Assembly: GCA_018389105.1 (NCBI GenBank)
Contig: JACATO010000049.1
Location: forward strand, 1,240,001-1,304,000
DNA: 64,000 nt
Direction of reading: 5' to 3'
From: Nautilus pompilius
Lineage: Eukaryota > Mollusca > Cephalopoda > Nautilida > Nautilidae
Shown here: piece after piece, positions 52,255 through 57,260 of the stretch
Layout: each line of letters starts with the position of its first letter
Position numbering within the stretch: the first letter of the stretch is position 1
Program-made: the position numbers and the translations under genes
Notes under the pieces: generated by a model
The model's input: only the letters and a program-made list of their open reading frames with translations
Told to the model about the DNA's origin: nothing
The model's database searches: none

Positions 52255-52873
52255 TCAAGCCAGTTTTAAAATCCCAGATAAATATTTCTTTTCCATTAAA
52301 AGACATGTATAAACCCTGAAGGCTTCCTGCCTCATCAGAATAATTAAAGCGTGCAGGTGGCCCGGGAATAATCAGTCATCTGCTCGCCGGCGGCGATGTT
52401 ACAGCTTTAAGAGGCAGCAGCAGCCAGACGGCCCAGAATGCAGGGCGCTGACATACAAAAATGGCATTAAAAATCAATAAAAAATTAAACAGAGCAATAA
52501 GCCTCTGTTACTGGGGTGTTCATAAAAAATAATAATGTAAACGTTTTTATATTATTGATCAAGTTACGAAATATCATTCATATGGAATCGATCTACGGGG
52601 GGAGGGCGGCCGACCGACCGACCGACTAGTGCCGCCACCGGGCGGTACTATGTTGTTGTTGTTGTTGTCACCAGTAATGGCGCTATACAAACTCCGTTAA
52701 TCTTTCAAAACAGTGAAGTTCGAGCAACATGGTGGATGAGGGCCGCCCTTACTGCGCTGTTACTATGGCAAAGCTCCAGTGGAGTCGTATTCCGTGGCCT
52801 ACTTCTTTCAGCCCGCCTCCTCACCGAAGCGCAAGGTTACACCGCCCCCCCCCCCGCCCCCTGGTGTCACCAT
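11627..52873 (-). CDS. Anoctamin (TMEM16 family), ANO1/2-like, 24-exon gene model
   Basis: Anoctamins are ten-pass membrane proteins acting as calcium-activated chloride channels or lipid scramblases. I rebuilt 24 coding exons from splice sites and family motifs: start 52873-52871, stop 11629-11627, about 892 codons. Order: a Gly-rich and Asp-rich N terminus, the cytosolic dimerisation domain (exons 3-9), TM1 (exon 10), the cysteine-rich first extracellular loop (exon 11), TM3-TM5 (exons 14-16), the calcium-site helices (exons 18-20), and TM9-TM10 (exons 22-24). The six ANO1 calcium-binding positions are kept: Asn and Glu in [10 protein letters not shown], two Glu in YEYLEM, Glu and Asp in [11 protein letters not shown]. 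That favours a calcium-gated protein; channel versus scramblase cannot be told. All junctions are in phase except exon 9/10, which is off by one base. ANO1/2 resemblance is strongest in the C-terminal half. Confidence 0.93.
13060..13165 (-). CDS. Anoctamin exon 23
   Basis: Reads [20 protein letters not shown] then [15 protein letters not shown], matching the conserved extracellular segment and the start of the last helices. The acceptor is atttcag and the donor gtaagc; the first base completes an Arg codon from exon 22. Confidence 0.95.
13870..14030 (-). CDS. Anoctamin exon 22
   Basis: Reads [20 protein letters not shown], the SxFxPRLVY hallmark of the family. It continues into an extracellular loop with N-glycosylation sequons NNS, NTT and NYS, and ends VQIC plus two bases of an Arg codon. 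The sequons suggest this loop is glycosylated. Confidence 0.95.
14626..14678 (-). CDS. Anoctamin exon 21
   Basis: A 53-bp exon reading [18 protein letters not shown], the conserved DIGIW..IL.GI..LAVI.N block. Its first Gly codon is split with exon 20. Sites are ctgtttatag and gtaagt. Confidence 0.93.
14785..14937 (-). CDS. Anoctamin exon 20 (calcium-site helices)
   Basis: Reads [20 protein letters not shown], then [20 protein letters not shown] and [11 protein letters not shown]. In ANO1 the Glu and Asp of the ExxxD in this helix bind calcium; both are present here. It joins exon 19 by a split Val codon. Confidence 0.96.
15280..15413 (-). CDS. Anoctamin exon 19
   Basis: A basic cytosolic linker ([17 protein letters not shown]) leads to [12 protein letters not shown]. 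The two Glu of EYLE correspond to the two acidic calcium ligands at the start of the next helix in ANO1. The donor is gtaggt. Confidence 0.95.
17320..17420 (-). CDS. Anoctamin exon 18 (TM6 region)
   Basis: Reads [20 protein letters not shown] then [14 protein letters not shown]. The CxPGGCL and GKQLIQNN motifs are nearly those of ANO1/ANO2. The Asn and Glu of NNLME match the TM6 calcium ligands. The acceptor lies after a T-run. Confidence 0.96.
17689..17743 (-). CDS. Anoctamin exon 17
   Basis: A 55-bp exon reading [18 protein letters not shown], the conserved F/LVGxPGxY segment. Phases on both sides agree with exons 16 and 18 (the Lys codon is split at the 5' side). Confidence 0.94.
18623..18771 (-). 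CDS. Anoctamin exon 16
   Basis: Reads [20 protein letters not shown], then [20 protein letters not shown] and FKGK, the family block with FVNxYSSxxYIAFFKG. The acceptor tttccccag and donor gtaagc are strong. Confidence 0.96.
19400..20045 (+). pseudogene. Mariner-like transposase C-terminal relic
   Basis: Broken reading with [20 protein letters not shown] followed by [20 protein letters not shown] (with a few substitutions at stop positions). This is the HDNARPH ... PYSPDLxPxDxxLF signature of mariner-class transposases, so the catalytic third acidic residue region is near. Multiple stops and shifts; it lies in anoctamin intron 15. N-terminal half and inverted repeats not found. Confidence 0.7.
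20357..20521 (-). CDS. Anoctamin exon 15
   Basis: Reads [20 protein letters not shown], a linker, then [19 protein letters not shown]: two membrane helices (TM3 and TM4 by family alignment). Phase 0 at both ends. Sites are ctatgctag and gtaagt. Confidence 0.95.
20770..21545 (+). pseudogene. Possible Tc1-like transposon relic
   Basis: The piece [20 protein letters not shown] near 20840-20900 resembles the helix-turn-helix start of Tc1-type transposases (SxRxIAKxLxIS). Downstream fragments to about 21545 are too decayed to assign. It lies in anoctamin intron 14. Weak call based on one motif. Confidence 0.3.
22760..22837 (-). CDS. Anoctamin exon 14
   Basis: Reads [20 protein letters not shown] then SSMLFM. 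The EPY..F motif precedes TM3 in the family. Acceptor ttattttcag, donor gtaagt, phase 0. Confidence 0.92.
23398..23469 (-). CDS. Anoctamin exon 13
   Basis: Reads [20 protein letters not shown] then AVTK: the cytosolic linker after the acidic run (EEEE) of exon 12. The RPEY motif is typical. Phase 0 on both sides. Confidence 0.92.
23986..24068 (-). CDS. Anoctamin exon 12
   Basis: Reads [20 protein letters not shown] then LHFEEEE. FLEFWKRxxAxxxYxW is among the best conserved blocks in anoctamins. The Gly codon is split with exon 11. Confidence 0.96.
24414..24574 (-). CDS. Anoctamin exon 11 (first extracellular loop, TM2)
   Basis: Reads [20 protein letters not shown], then YWNLSQAC and later [16 protein letters not shown]. 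The IMCPLCD cysteine cluster forms disulfides in the first extracellular loop of known anoctamins. The initial bases complete a Ser codon with exon 10. Confidence 0.96.
25261..26496 (+). mobile_element. Tc2/pogo-like DNA transposon with terminal inverted repeats
   Basis: The left end TACCATATTTTTTTAATGTA and the right end, read on the - strand as TATCGTAGTTTTTGGCGTAT, are clear inverted repeats continuing with TAAGTT, bounded by TA. The 1.24-kb element holds a decayed transposase N terminus near 25530-25735 with [15 protein letters not shown], the pogo/Tigger-type helix-turn-helix start. A subterminal motif (ccaaatcaacttatctatg) occurs near both ends as a direct repeat. The rest of the transposase is absent. 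It lies in anoctamin intron 10. Confidence 0.72.
26765..26899 (-). CDS. Anoctamin exon 10 (TM1)
   Basis: Reads [20 protein letters not shown] then [18 protein letters not shown]: the YFGEKIGxYFxWLGxYTxML hallmark and TM1. The exon begins with one extra base relative to the phase left by exon 9: if the three C bases at 26898-26900 were two, the frame would be continuous. The donor is gtttgt. Confidence 0.94.
27969..28073 (-). CDS. Anoctamin exon 9
   Basis: Reads [20 protein letters not shown] then [15 protein letters not shown], matching the LLYxxWAxWxxxxxxQPL block before TM1. It ends in phase 0 at CAG before gtgatt, while exon 10 needs two preceding bases, so this junction does not fit as written. 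Confidence 0.9.
28328..28383 (-). CDS. Anoctamin exon 8
   Basis: A 56-bp exon reading [19 protein letters not shown], the conserved GIxxxLxxxxYxAAxPLHD/E block. The Gly codon is split with exon 7, and it joins exon 9 in phase 0. Confidence 0.94.
28930..29048 (-). CDS. Anoctamin exon 7
   Basis: Reads [20 protein letters not shown] then [22 protein letters not shown]...RSxIVxYIL is the dimerisation-domain signature in the family. Acceptor ttttttccag and donor gtaagt. Confidence 0.95.
29506..29657 (-). CDS. Anoctamin exon 6
   Basis: Reads [20 protein letters not shown], then [20 protein letters not shown] and [11 protein letters not shown]. The last codon is split with exon 7 so that SYLFDIPEN is continuous. 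Part of the cytosolic dimerisation domain. Confidence 0.9.
29658..32734 (-). other. Anoctamin intron 5, 3' part
   Basis: Three kilobases of AT-rich intron. No exon or named repeat could be supported; the open frames here are short and without recognisable motifs. Confidence 0.6.
32735..34145 (+). mobile_element. LINE reverse-transcriptase relic, split by a MITE
   Basis: Left part (32735-32995) reads [20 protein letters not shown] then DITVCG, the F/YADD active-site box of non-LTR reverse transcriptases. The right part (33588-34145) reads [36 protein letters not shown] and [15 protein letters not shown], the usual C-terminal order in this LINE type. The two halves are separated by the 590-bp element at 32998-33587 and adjoin at the TA. 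Several stops and shifts; non-functional. No clade named with certainty. Confidence 0.85.
32998..33587. mobile_element. Non-autonomous pogo/Tigger-like element (MITE) with TA duplication
   Basis: Starts CAGTTGTCCCCCGGCATCCG and ends (other strand) CAGTCGACCCCCGCG, flanked by TA at 32996-32997 and 33588-33589. It lacks coding sequence and is an internal-deletion relative of the element at 3515: the left 150 bp and the right 350 bp match it, with the transposase interval missing at about 33151. It inserted into the LINE at 32735-34145. Confidence 0.88.
34590..34614. repeat. (TA)n microsatellite
   Basis: About eleven TA units followed by a T run. Simple repeat within intron 5. Confidence 0.85.
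34880..36860 (-). pseudogene. hAT-like (KIAA1586/ZNF862-type) transposase relic
   Basis: On the - strand, broken blocks occur in the right order. A zinc-finger-like CKICAEA followed by [20 protein letters not shown] (about 36530-36650) leads to [16 protein letters not shown] and [15 protein letters not shown] (35980-36130), the SDGASVMLG hAT motif. Later pieces such as [14 protein letters not shown] and AFRRADC follow (35600-35680). Many stops. It resembles domesticated-transposase-like proteins of the KIAA1586 type. Lies in anoctamin intron 5; boundaries approximate. Confidence 0.7.
37063..37110. repeat. (CA)n / (GACA)n microsatellite
   Basis: A CA run passes into GACA units. Simple repeat within intron 5. 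Confidence 0.8.
38286..38682 (+). pseudogene. Mariner/Tc-type transposase N-terminal relic
   Basis: Reads [20 protein letters not shown] then [20 protein letters not shown], and ends [12 protein letters not shown] after a shift. This is the helix-turn-helix plus GRP-hook and L.PYK layout of the DUF4817-type N terminus in mariner-class transposons. The catalytic part is missing. In anoctamin intron 5. Confidence 0.6.
39893..39934 (-). CDS. Anoctamin exon 5 (42 bp)
   Basis: A micro-exon reading [14 protein letters not shown] between attttgcag and gtaatt. It is in phase 0 at both ends and bridges MPMTE (exon 4) to [13 protein letters not shown] (exon 6), so it was accepted on phase and position. 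Because it is a multiple of three, skipping it would keep the frame. Confidence 0.75.
41194..41289 (-). CDS. Anoctamin exon 4
   Basis: Reads [20 protein letters not shown] then [12 protein letters not shown], the conserved F.K.HAPxEVLxxYAE.L.I.MP block of the dimerisation domain. Phase 0; sites tggtttcag and gtaagc. Confidence 0.96.
42198..42350 (-). CDS. Anoctamin exon 3
   Basis: Reads [20 protein letters not shown], then [31 protein letters not shown] is the opening motif of the anoctamin dimerisation domain. Phase 0 at both ends. Confidence 0.96.
43271..43338 (-). CDS. Anoctamin exon 2
   Basis: Reads [20 protein letters not shown] then SQ, an acidic cytosolic segment before the dimerisation domain. 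The acceptor is ccctttcaag. The first two bases need a preceding G, which exon 1 supplies. An in-frame ATG at 43323-43321 could start a shorter isoform; the CRE array would then lie about 0.75 kb upstream of that start. Confidence 0.8.
44078..45853. repeat. CRE/GAGA tandem array (about 74 sites)
   Basis: A 1.78-kb array of degenerate units of about 16 to 40 bp, each an 8-bp palindrome-like core plus ATTACAG and a GA run. By hand count there are about 74 cores. About 17 are exact TGACGTCA, 13 GGACGTCA, 39 (T/C)GACATCA, and only 2 carry ATGTCA. TGACGTCA is the CREB/ATF site, and GAGAG is the motif of GAGA-type factors in insects. Long open frames on both strands arise from the repeat itself and are not taken as genes. 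Confidence 0.95.
48720..49790 (+). pseudogene. Decayed repeat-family ORF of unknown function
   Basis: Reads [56 protein letters not shown] and, after breaks, [20 protein letters not shown] then [13 protein letters not shown]. From memory this ordered set occurs in many copies in aphids, hydra and other invertebrates as uncharacterised, probably transposon-linked ORFs. Stops and shifts break it here. Its last part is tandemly duplicated (49413-49600 and 49601-49785). No function is assigned. Confidence 0.6.
51333..52105. repeat. 86-bp minisatellite, nine copies
   Basis: Nine near-identical 86-bp units containing ctattatacatatgaggtga and a ggatgaggatggtaataa segment. Copy 2 lacks two bases (atacatgagg). 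Differences between units are few (ctgtgg or cagtgg; aataata or aataaca), so the array looks young. It lies just upstream of the anoctamin exon 1 donor side. Confidence 0.93.
52204..52254. repeat. (AAT)n microsatellite
   Basis: About sixteen AAT/ATA units, slightly imperfect at the left end. Confidence 0.9.
52825..52873 (-). CDS. Anoctamin exon 1 (candidate first coding exon)
   Basis: On the - strand an ATG at 52873-52871 opens [16 protein letters not shown] and one further G before the donor gtgagg. That G completes the Asp codon needed by exon 2, giving [18 protein letters not shown]-like box (52936-52941) lies about 65 bp upstream. Chosen on phase, donor quality and CpG context; no homology supports it, since anoctamin N termini vary. 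Confidence 0.5.
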
Positions 52874-52935
52874 ATGCCCGGACTCGGCTCCGGCCTTTGA
52901 GTTAGAGGAGAACTTTCGCAAGGAGAGACGGGCCA

Positions 52936-52941
52936 TTTATA
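52936..52941 (-). promoter_or_regulatory. TATA-like box for the anoctamin gene
   Basis: TATAAA on the - strand in a GC-rich setting (CTTCTATAAATGGCC), placing a start of transcription near 52905, about 30 nt before the candidate ATG. Confidence 0.4.
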
Positions 52942-52986
52942 GAAGGAGGTGGTAGAGGAAGGAGGAGGGACGAAAGCCCTAACCCG

Positions 52987-53237
52987 ATGTCTTTTCGTTC
53001 CCCCATAACAGGGAAACCGACCATACACCCCATAATAGGGGGGGGGGTATCATCCTCGGCGTCTGACAGCGGGAACGTGCGGCCCTCGGACAGGTGCCCG
53101 CCCACCGAACACTCGCCGCCAACCCACAGAACAGAACCCCGCATACCTTACACGAATCCTGGTCCGGCGACCTCCATCCACACCAGGCCTCGCGGTACGA
53201 CTCCGATATTCCTGGCGCCCGACTTCGGCAGAAGTCG
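52987..53237 (+). CDS. Unrecognised protein, exon 1 (N terminus)
   Basis: ATG at 52987 opens MSFRSPITGKPTIHPIIGGG followed by a Pro/Ser/Thr-rich, basic stretch and TTPIFLAPDFGRS, then CG before the donor gtgacc. The two bases CG join the A at 54106 to make Arg, so the frame runs into exon 2 as GRSREIEYWGQYDPDF. I do not recognise the protein. It has no signal peptide or membrane helix. The start was picked because the frame stays open to a good donor in the CpG-rich block. Confidence 0.5.
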
Positions 53238-54105
53238 GTGACCTTCGTGGATTTCCGTTTGGCTAGAATAAGAAAATGGGTATTTTATTGCAGTATTTTC
53301 CGTTTTTTTTTTTCTGCTGCGCGGTTGGCAGAATGGAAGGTAAAGCGAAATGATGCGGAGCTTATCGCAAACAAGTGCGCGTTTGAGCCTTTAAGAGTTC
53401 GGAGTGGTATTTGATTAAAACTACCATCCTGTCATCCCCACGCGAGAGCAAGTGGGACAGCCGTAGAACTGATCCCGACCAACCTGTCGCCGAATGGAAC
53501 TGGTCCTAGTAGCTATCGGTACCCGAAGAAATTCAAAGCATCATCACCCACCTTAAGCCCATCTTTGTCGGTAAATGTCAATTAAAGGTGGATTTTACCA
53601 CTCAGCTTAACCTCGGGAGGACGCACAGCAGCTGTCGTTTGAGTAATTTCCAAATTTACAAAAAAAAAAATGTTTCTAGACACAGTGATGATGATGAAGA
53701 AGATGATGATGAATGATGATAATTATTATTATTGATTTGGTGCTATATTTCAGAAAAGACAAATGGCAAATTCAACAGCATTTAACCCTGTGAATCCACA
53801 ACTTTACAGAATACACCAACAACCTTCTCCTTACTGGCGAATTAAAAAAAGAAATTGTCTCCCTTGAATTTTCGAAAAATCGTTTACAATAATTGTATTT
53901 CTGTATTCAAGAAAATAGAATTTCAAGTGAATTTAAATGTCAAAAGAGGCATCGATTTTTTTTTTCCCTTTATTGTCCCCATCTTCGCCTCCCGAACTCC
54001 CCAGTTTTCACCAGATGCTCGCTTCTGCGGTGAAGAAATAAATACGATTTAATTTTTTTTTTTTTTTTAAAACATAAATTGGTCTTCTCTCTTACTTTCC
54101 TGCAG

Positions 54106-54168
54106 AGAGATTGAATACTGGGGGCAGTACGACCCGGATTTTATCACAGATCCCAAAGTTAAGCAGAG
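54106..54168 (+). CDS. Unrecognised protein, exon 2
   Basis: Between the strong acceptor tactttcctgcag and a donor gtataag this 63-bp exon reads EIEYWGQYDPDFITDPKVKQ plus two bases. The residue mix (W, Y, acidic, few simple repeats) is protein-like and unlike the surrounding intron. It joins exon 1 in phase. The remaining exons were not identified with confidence. Confidence 0.5.
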
Positions 54169-55834
54169 GTATAAGAGCATCACCTTGAATTTTGATAAAC
54201 ATTTATCAGTTACGGATTTTTTTTTTTCCTTTTATTTTGTTGAGTTGTTTCCCTTTAGAACACGTGTCTTGTTTGTTTGATGCGTGTGTTAACTATCACG
54301 TGGAATTATTACCCAGTTAAGTGTCTGACACACAAATTGACTTCTCCAGAATGTTTACGGGAGATTTAGACAAATTTTGCAACATTTTTAAAAAAATGGC
54401 AAACTTTACAAATTCTAAAAAAAAAAAGGGAATCAATGGCATCATTAGCGTTCGGCTTTTTATATATTTCCACTCATGTTCCGACTGCTTATGTATTTCT
54501 GCTCCAGTCAAACAGATATAGGTAAAATAAATAATAATAATATAATAACAATAATAACAACCATTCTGCGAGCAGAAACGGATAGTGTTTTAATTTATTC
54601 TCCAAACCAACAAATCATTTGTCTGCTGTTCTTTACCAGGCTGCCTCCAGTCTAAAAACTTGCCTATCAGATGCAAAACTTTCTAAGCAGAATCCGCTGC
54701 CTTCACCACTTCGAAACTAATTTACCTGGCGCATTTCGAGAAAGGTGAAGCGAGAAAAACTTTATTTCTCTTCTTTTTTTTTTTTTTTCTTCAACAAACT
54801 TCCCAAACTTTTTATTTAATATACTTACTGGAACTAGAGAAAGTTAATTTAGTTCCCGCGTAGGCAATGAACATCGACTACCATCTAGGAGAACACGAGA
54901 GGCGTGGGTTACTCGCCCTTTAGGGCTACATTATTTTCTCCTCCCTCAATCTTTCACAATGCAATTCTTGAAATAAGTTCATCTTTAAATAAACCTATTT
55001 TCTAAAATAGCATCAGTGAACTGCTTCATGGGTTTACTTTAGAACTATCAACTAGGTAATTACGATAATTCGAATTACTAACACGTAAACTAGTTCTTTT
55101 TTTTTTTTGTTTTCTGCAAAATAACTTTTCCTCTATGAAATGAGCCACCATACATCGTTACTTGGTGAATTAATAATGCTTCAGTCACAAATAATACGGC
55201 ACGCACCTGTACACTGGTATTTCAACTAAAAACAAAACTTTATTAGATATTCTTCCTTAAAACTACTTCAAAATCAATTTTTAGTTAAGAAATAGTCAAA
55301 AATCACGTGTTAATTACGAGGTCATTAAAATTAAGTTTTTTTTTTTAAAAAAAGAAATTATTATTGTTAAAAGACTGTAATATGTTTGTCTGTGTTTTAG
55401 ATTAGTTTGGATACAGGGAGAAAAAAAACTTGATAGTACCCAGCGACAGAGGTACGTCTTTGATGAAGCCGTCCCGACAATTAGTTTATATGTGATCTCG
55501 CTAAACTTTGACCTTTGGGTTTTCCTTTACTAGGTCACTTATTAAAATACATTCAGTTTCTGACTTTTAAACAAATGCCATTTAGTGAGTGAGAGGATAT
55601 CTATTTAAAGTTAACGCGCCCTGACACTGTAGCGTTAAAGTTTGTGCTAAACAAGTAGTCGAATTATTCGTGTTACTTATTTCAGCCAGTAAATGAGATC
55701 AATGCTGGTTAGACCCCTGTTCTCTTGTAACGAAAGACTGAACTAAAACCATTCTTTGGAAGTGTGAAATAAACAAAACGACAAAAAACACTCGGCTATG
55801 GACCTTTAAAATATTTATTCCAAGAAAACCTTTT
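54169..55834. other. Non-coding DNA downstream of exon 2
   Basis: AT-rich sequence with several T runs and a short AAT-type repeat near 54520-54560. No gene, RNA or transposon could be supported. Confidence 0.55.
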
Positions 55835-55841
55835 TTAAAAG

Positions 55842-55884
55842 TAGCCTAGTGGCCCATGGCCGCCGCGAGCCTGGGTTCGAACCC
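55842..55884 (+). pseudogene. tRNA-like fragment with A and B boxes
   Basis: TAGCCTAGTGG (55842-55852) fits the A-box consensus and GGTTCGAACCC (55874-55884) the B-box consensus. They are too close for a normal tRNA (32 rather than about 44 nt), and no acceptor stem forms. A long T run follows at 55899-55918, like a pol III terminator. Best read as a tRNA pseudogene or the head of a tRNA-derived SINE. Confidence 0.5.
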
Positions 55885-56259
55885 CAGTGTATGACAGTTT
55901 TTTTTTTTTTTTTTTTTTCTCCTGCCGGCCGCGGGTCCGCATCTCCAAAAGTGGAAAGTTCTGGTGAGATTTTCGCTGTTCTGGGTGGTGGCGTAGAAGA
56001 ATTACGGAGGCTCGCCGTGCACGTGCCCGTCCTCTCTTCACAATGGTGATCCACGAGACCCGGGCGCTGGTCGGGAAAGGGTTACATTTTCTAATAGTGC
56101 GCGTGCGGTGTAGAATCCCCACTGCTGTTAGTTAGTTCAGCAATGTTTTTTCGAGCAGCCCGCTGGGGTTTGTAAATAACGAGCTCGTTTATCGTCTGGG
56201 TCCCTGCAGCTGGAGAGAGAGAGAGAGAGAGACACCGGCCGGACGTAATAAGACCGCCA

Positions 56260-56540
56260 TTTAATGATACCTAGGCTAAATCAACAGCAGCAAATGGTAA
56301 GTTGCCAATCAGTCGGCTTGATGCAATTTCCGGCGTCCCTGATAAATGCTTCCGTCTCAGTAAACCACTCGAAAGCTGGTTCACGTTTATTTTGTCAGAA
56401 TCGTTGTTCGGGCTGCCTATTTATTACCGGCCGGCATCTCCGGCTCGTCACTCCGCAGCCGGCCGGGCACCCAATCAACTCGGCCTCATCACCGCTTTAT
56501 ATTACGGCGGCGGAATCCAGTAACTACTGTAGTTCGTCGA

Positions 56541-56571
<31 letters not shown>

Positions 56572-57240
56572 CGTTATCAGGGGCATATTCTGCCCGCGAA
56601 TTAGTCCGAAATCGTTTGAGAGAACTATGTTCTAATACAGAGAATCCGGCGGTGAAGGTTGGTATCTAGTGGCTGGGCTGGCTGGCTGCCGCGGAATGTT
56701 ACAACACTAACAACGGGCAGTAAAAAAGCATAAAGACAAATGTATCCCATAATATATGTTTTTATTACTCTTAAAACTCGACTACTGTCTTAACCGGTTA
56801 ACAGGGGGAGACTACTCCAGGTGCAACTTATATATTTATGACAATTTATGCAAAACGAAATCAAATCTATTCCTGGAAACAGAGACAGGCAAAGTTTAAC
56901 AGCGCAACACGAGACTTAAAAAACATTGCGGCGACTATTGACCTTTCACCCCTATCACGAGCTGATTACCGGGCAAAATTAGTGCCGCTGGCAAATATCG
57001 TATAGCGATGGCTGAGTAGATGCGAGTTGCTCCAGTTCATGATTAAGCCTTTGCCTGGTGTAGAGAGAGCGATGACATCAGCGGAGATGCCGGCCTGAGA
57101 ACCCAGGCTTATTTATCAATTAATAATAGTTTGGCGGCAGCAACGTGCTTTACCACGTGACTCGGGTAATAAAGTCGATCCCCTGCGTGCATTTTGTTTG
57201 TTATCGCATCAGAAAAACTCTATTAAAGCAATAAGTAGCC
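56260..57240. promoter_or_regulatory. Single-copy block resembling conserved regulatory DNA
   Basis: About 1 kb of non-coding sequence with even base use, few stops to simple repeats, and many factor-like words: a CACGTG E-box at about 57155, TTGACCTTTCACCCC (57,0xx left side), AT-rich homeodomain-like TTTATCAATTAATAAT. CCGGCCGG inverted copies flank 56429-56465. An (AAT)n run interrupts it at 56543-56571. Enhancer or promoter-like role is inference. Confidence 0.35.
56543..56571. repeat. (AAT)n microsatellite
   Basis: About nine AAT/ATA units. Confidence 0.9.
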
Positions 57241-57260
57241 TAATTACCAGTAACTCACCT

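Larger units (their letters stand above)
43339..52824 (-). other. Anoctamin intron 1
   Basis: A 9.5-kb first intron. It carries the CRE/GAGA array (44078-45853), a decayed repeat-family ORF (48720-49790) and an 86-bp minisatellite (51333-52105). Between 45854 and 48719, and between 49791 and 51332, I see nothing recognisable. Confidence 0.55.
52330..53480. promoter_or_regulatory. CpG-rich bidirectional promoter region
   Basis: CpG is frequent here and rare in the surrounding introns. The - strand anoctamin start (52873) and the + strand start of an unknown gene (52987) both fall inside, head to head and 113 bp apart. This is the usual layout of a shared divergent promoter. Call rests on composition and gene layout. 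Confidence 0.6.

Noticed and set aside
52902..53144. 80-residue - strand frame (MRGSVLWVGG...) as anoctamin exon 1
   Set aside because: Its possible donors leave the wrong phase or a poor site for exon 2; the frame at 52825-52873 fits better, and the opposite strand carries a better coding candidate.
53094..53414. 106-residue + strand frame (MPAHRTL...)
   Set aside because: Overlaps exon 1 of the unknown gene in another frame and does not join exon 2 in phase.
55815..56122. - strand frames of 79 and 95 residues
   Set aside because: Read across the tRNA-like fragment and the T run; Lys run from the T tract, no motif.
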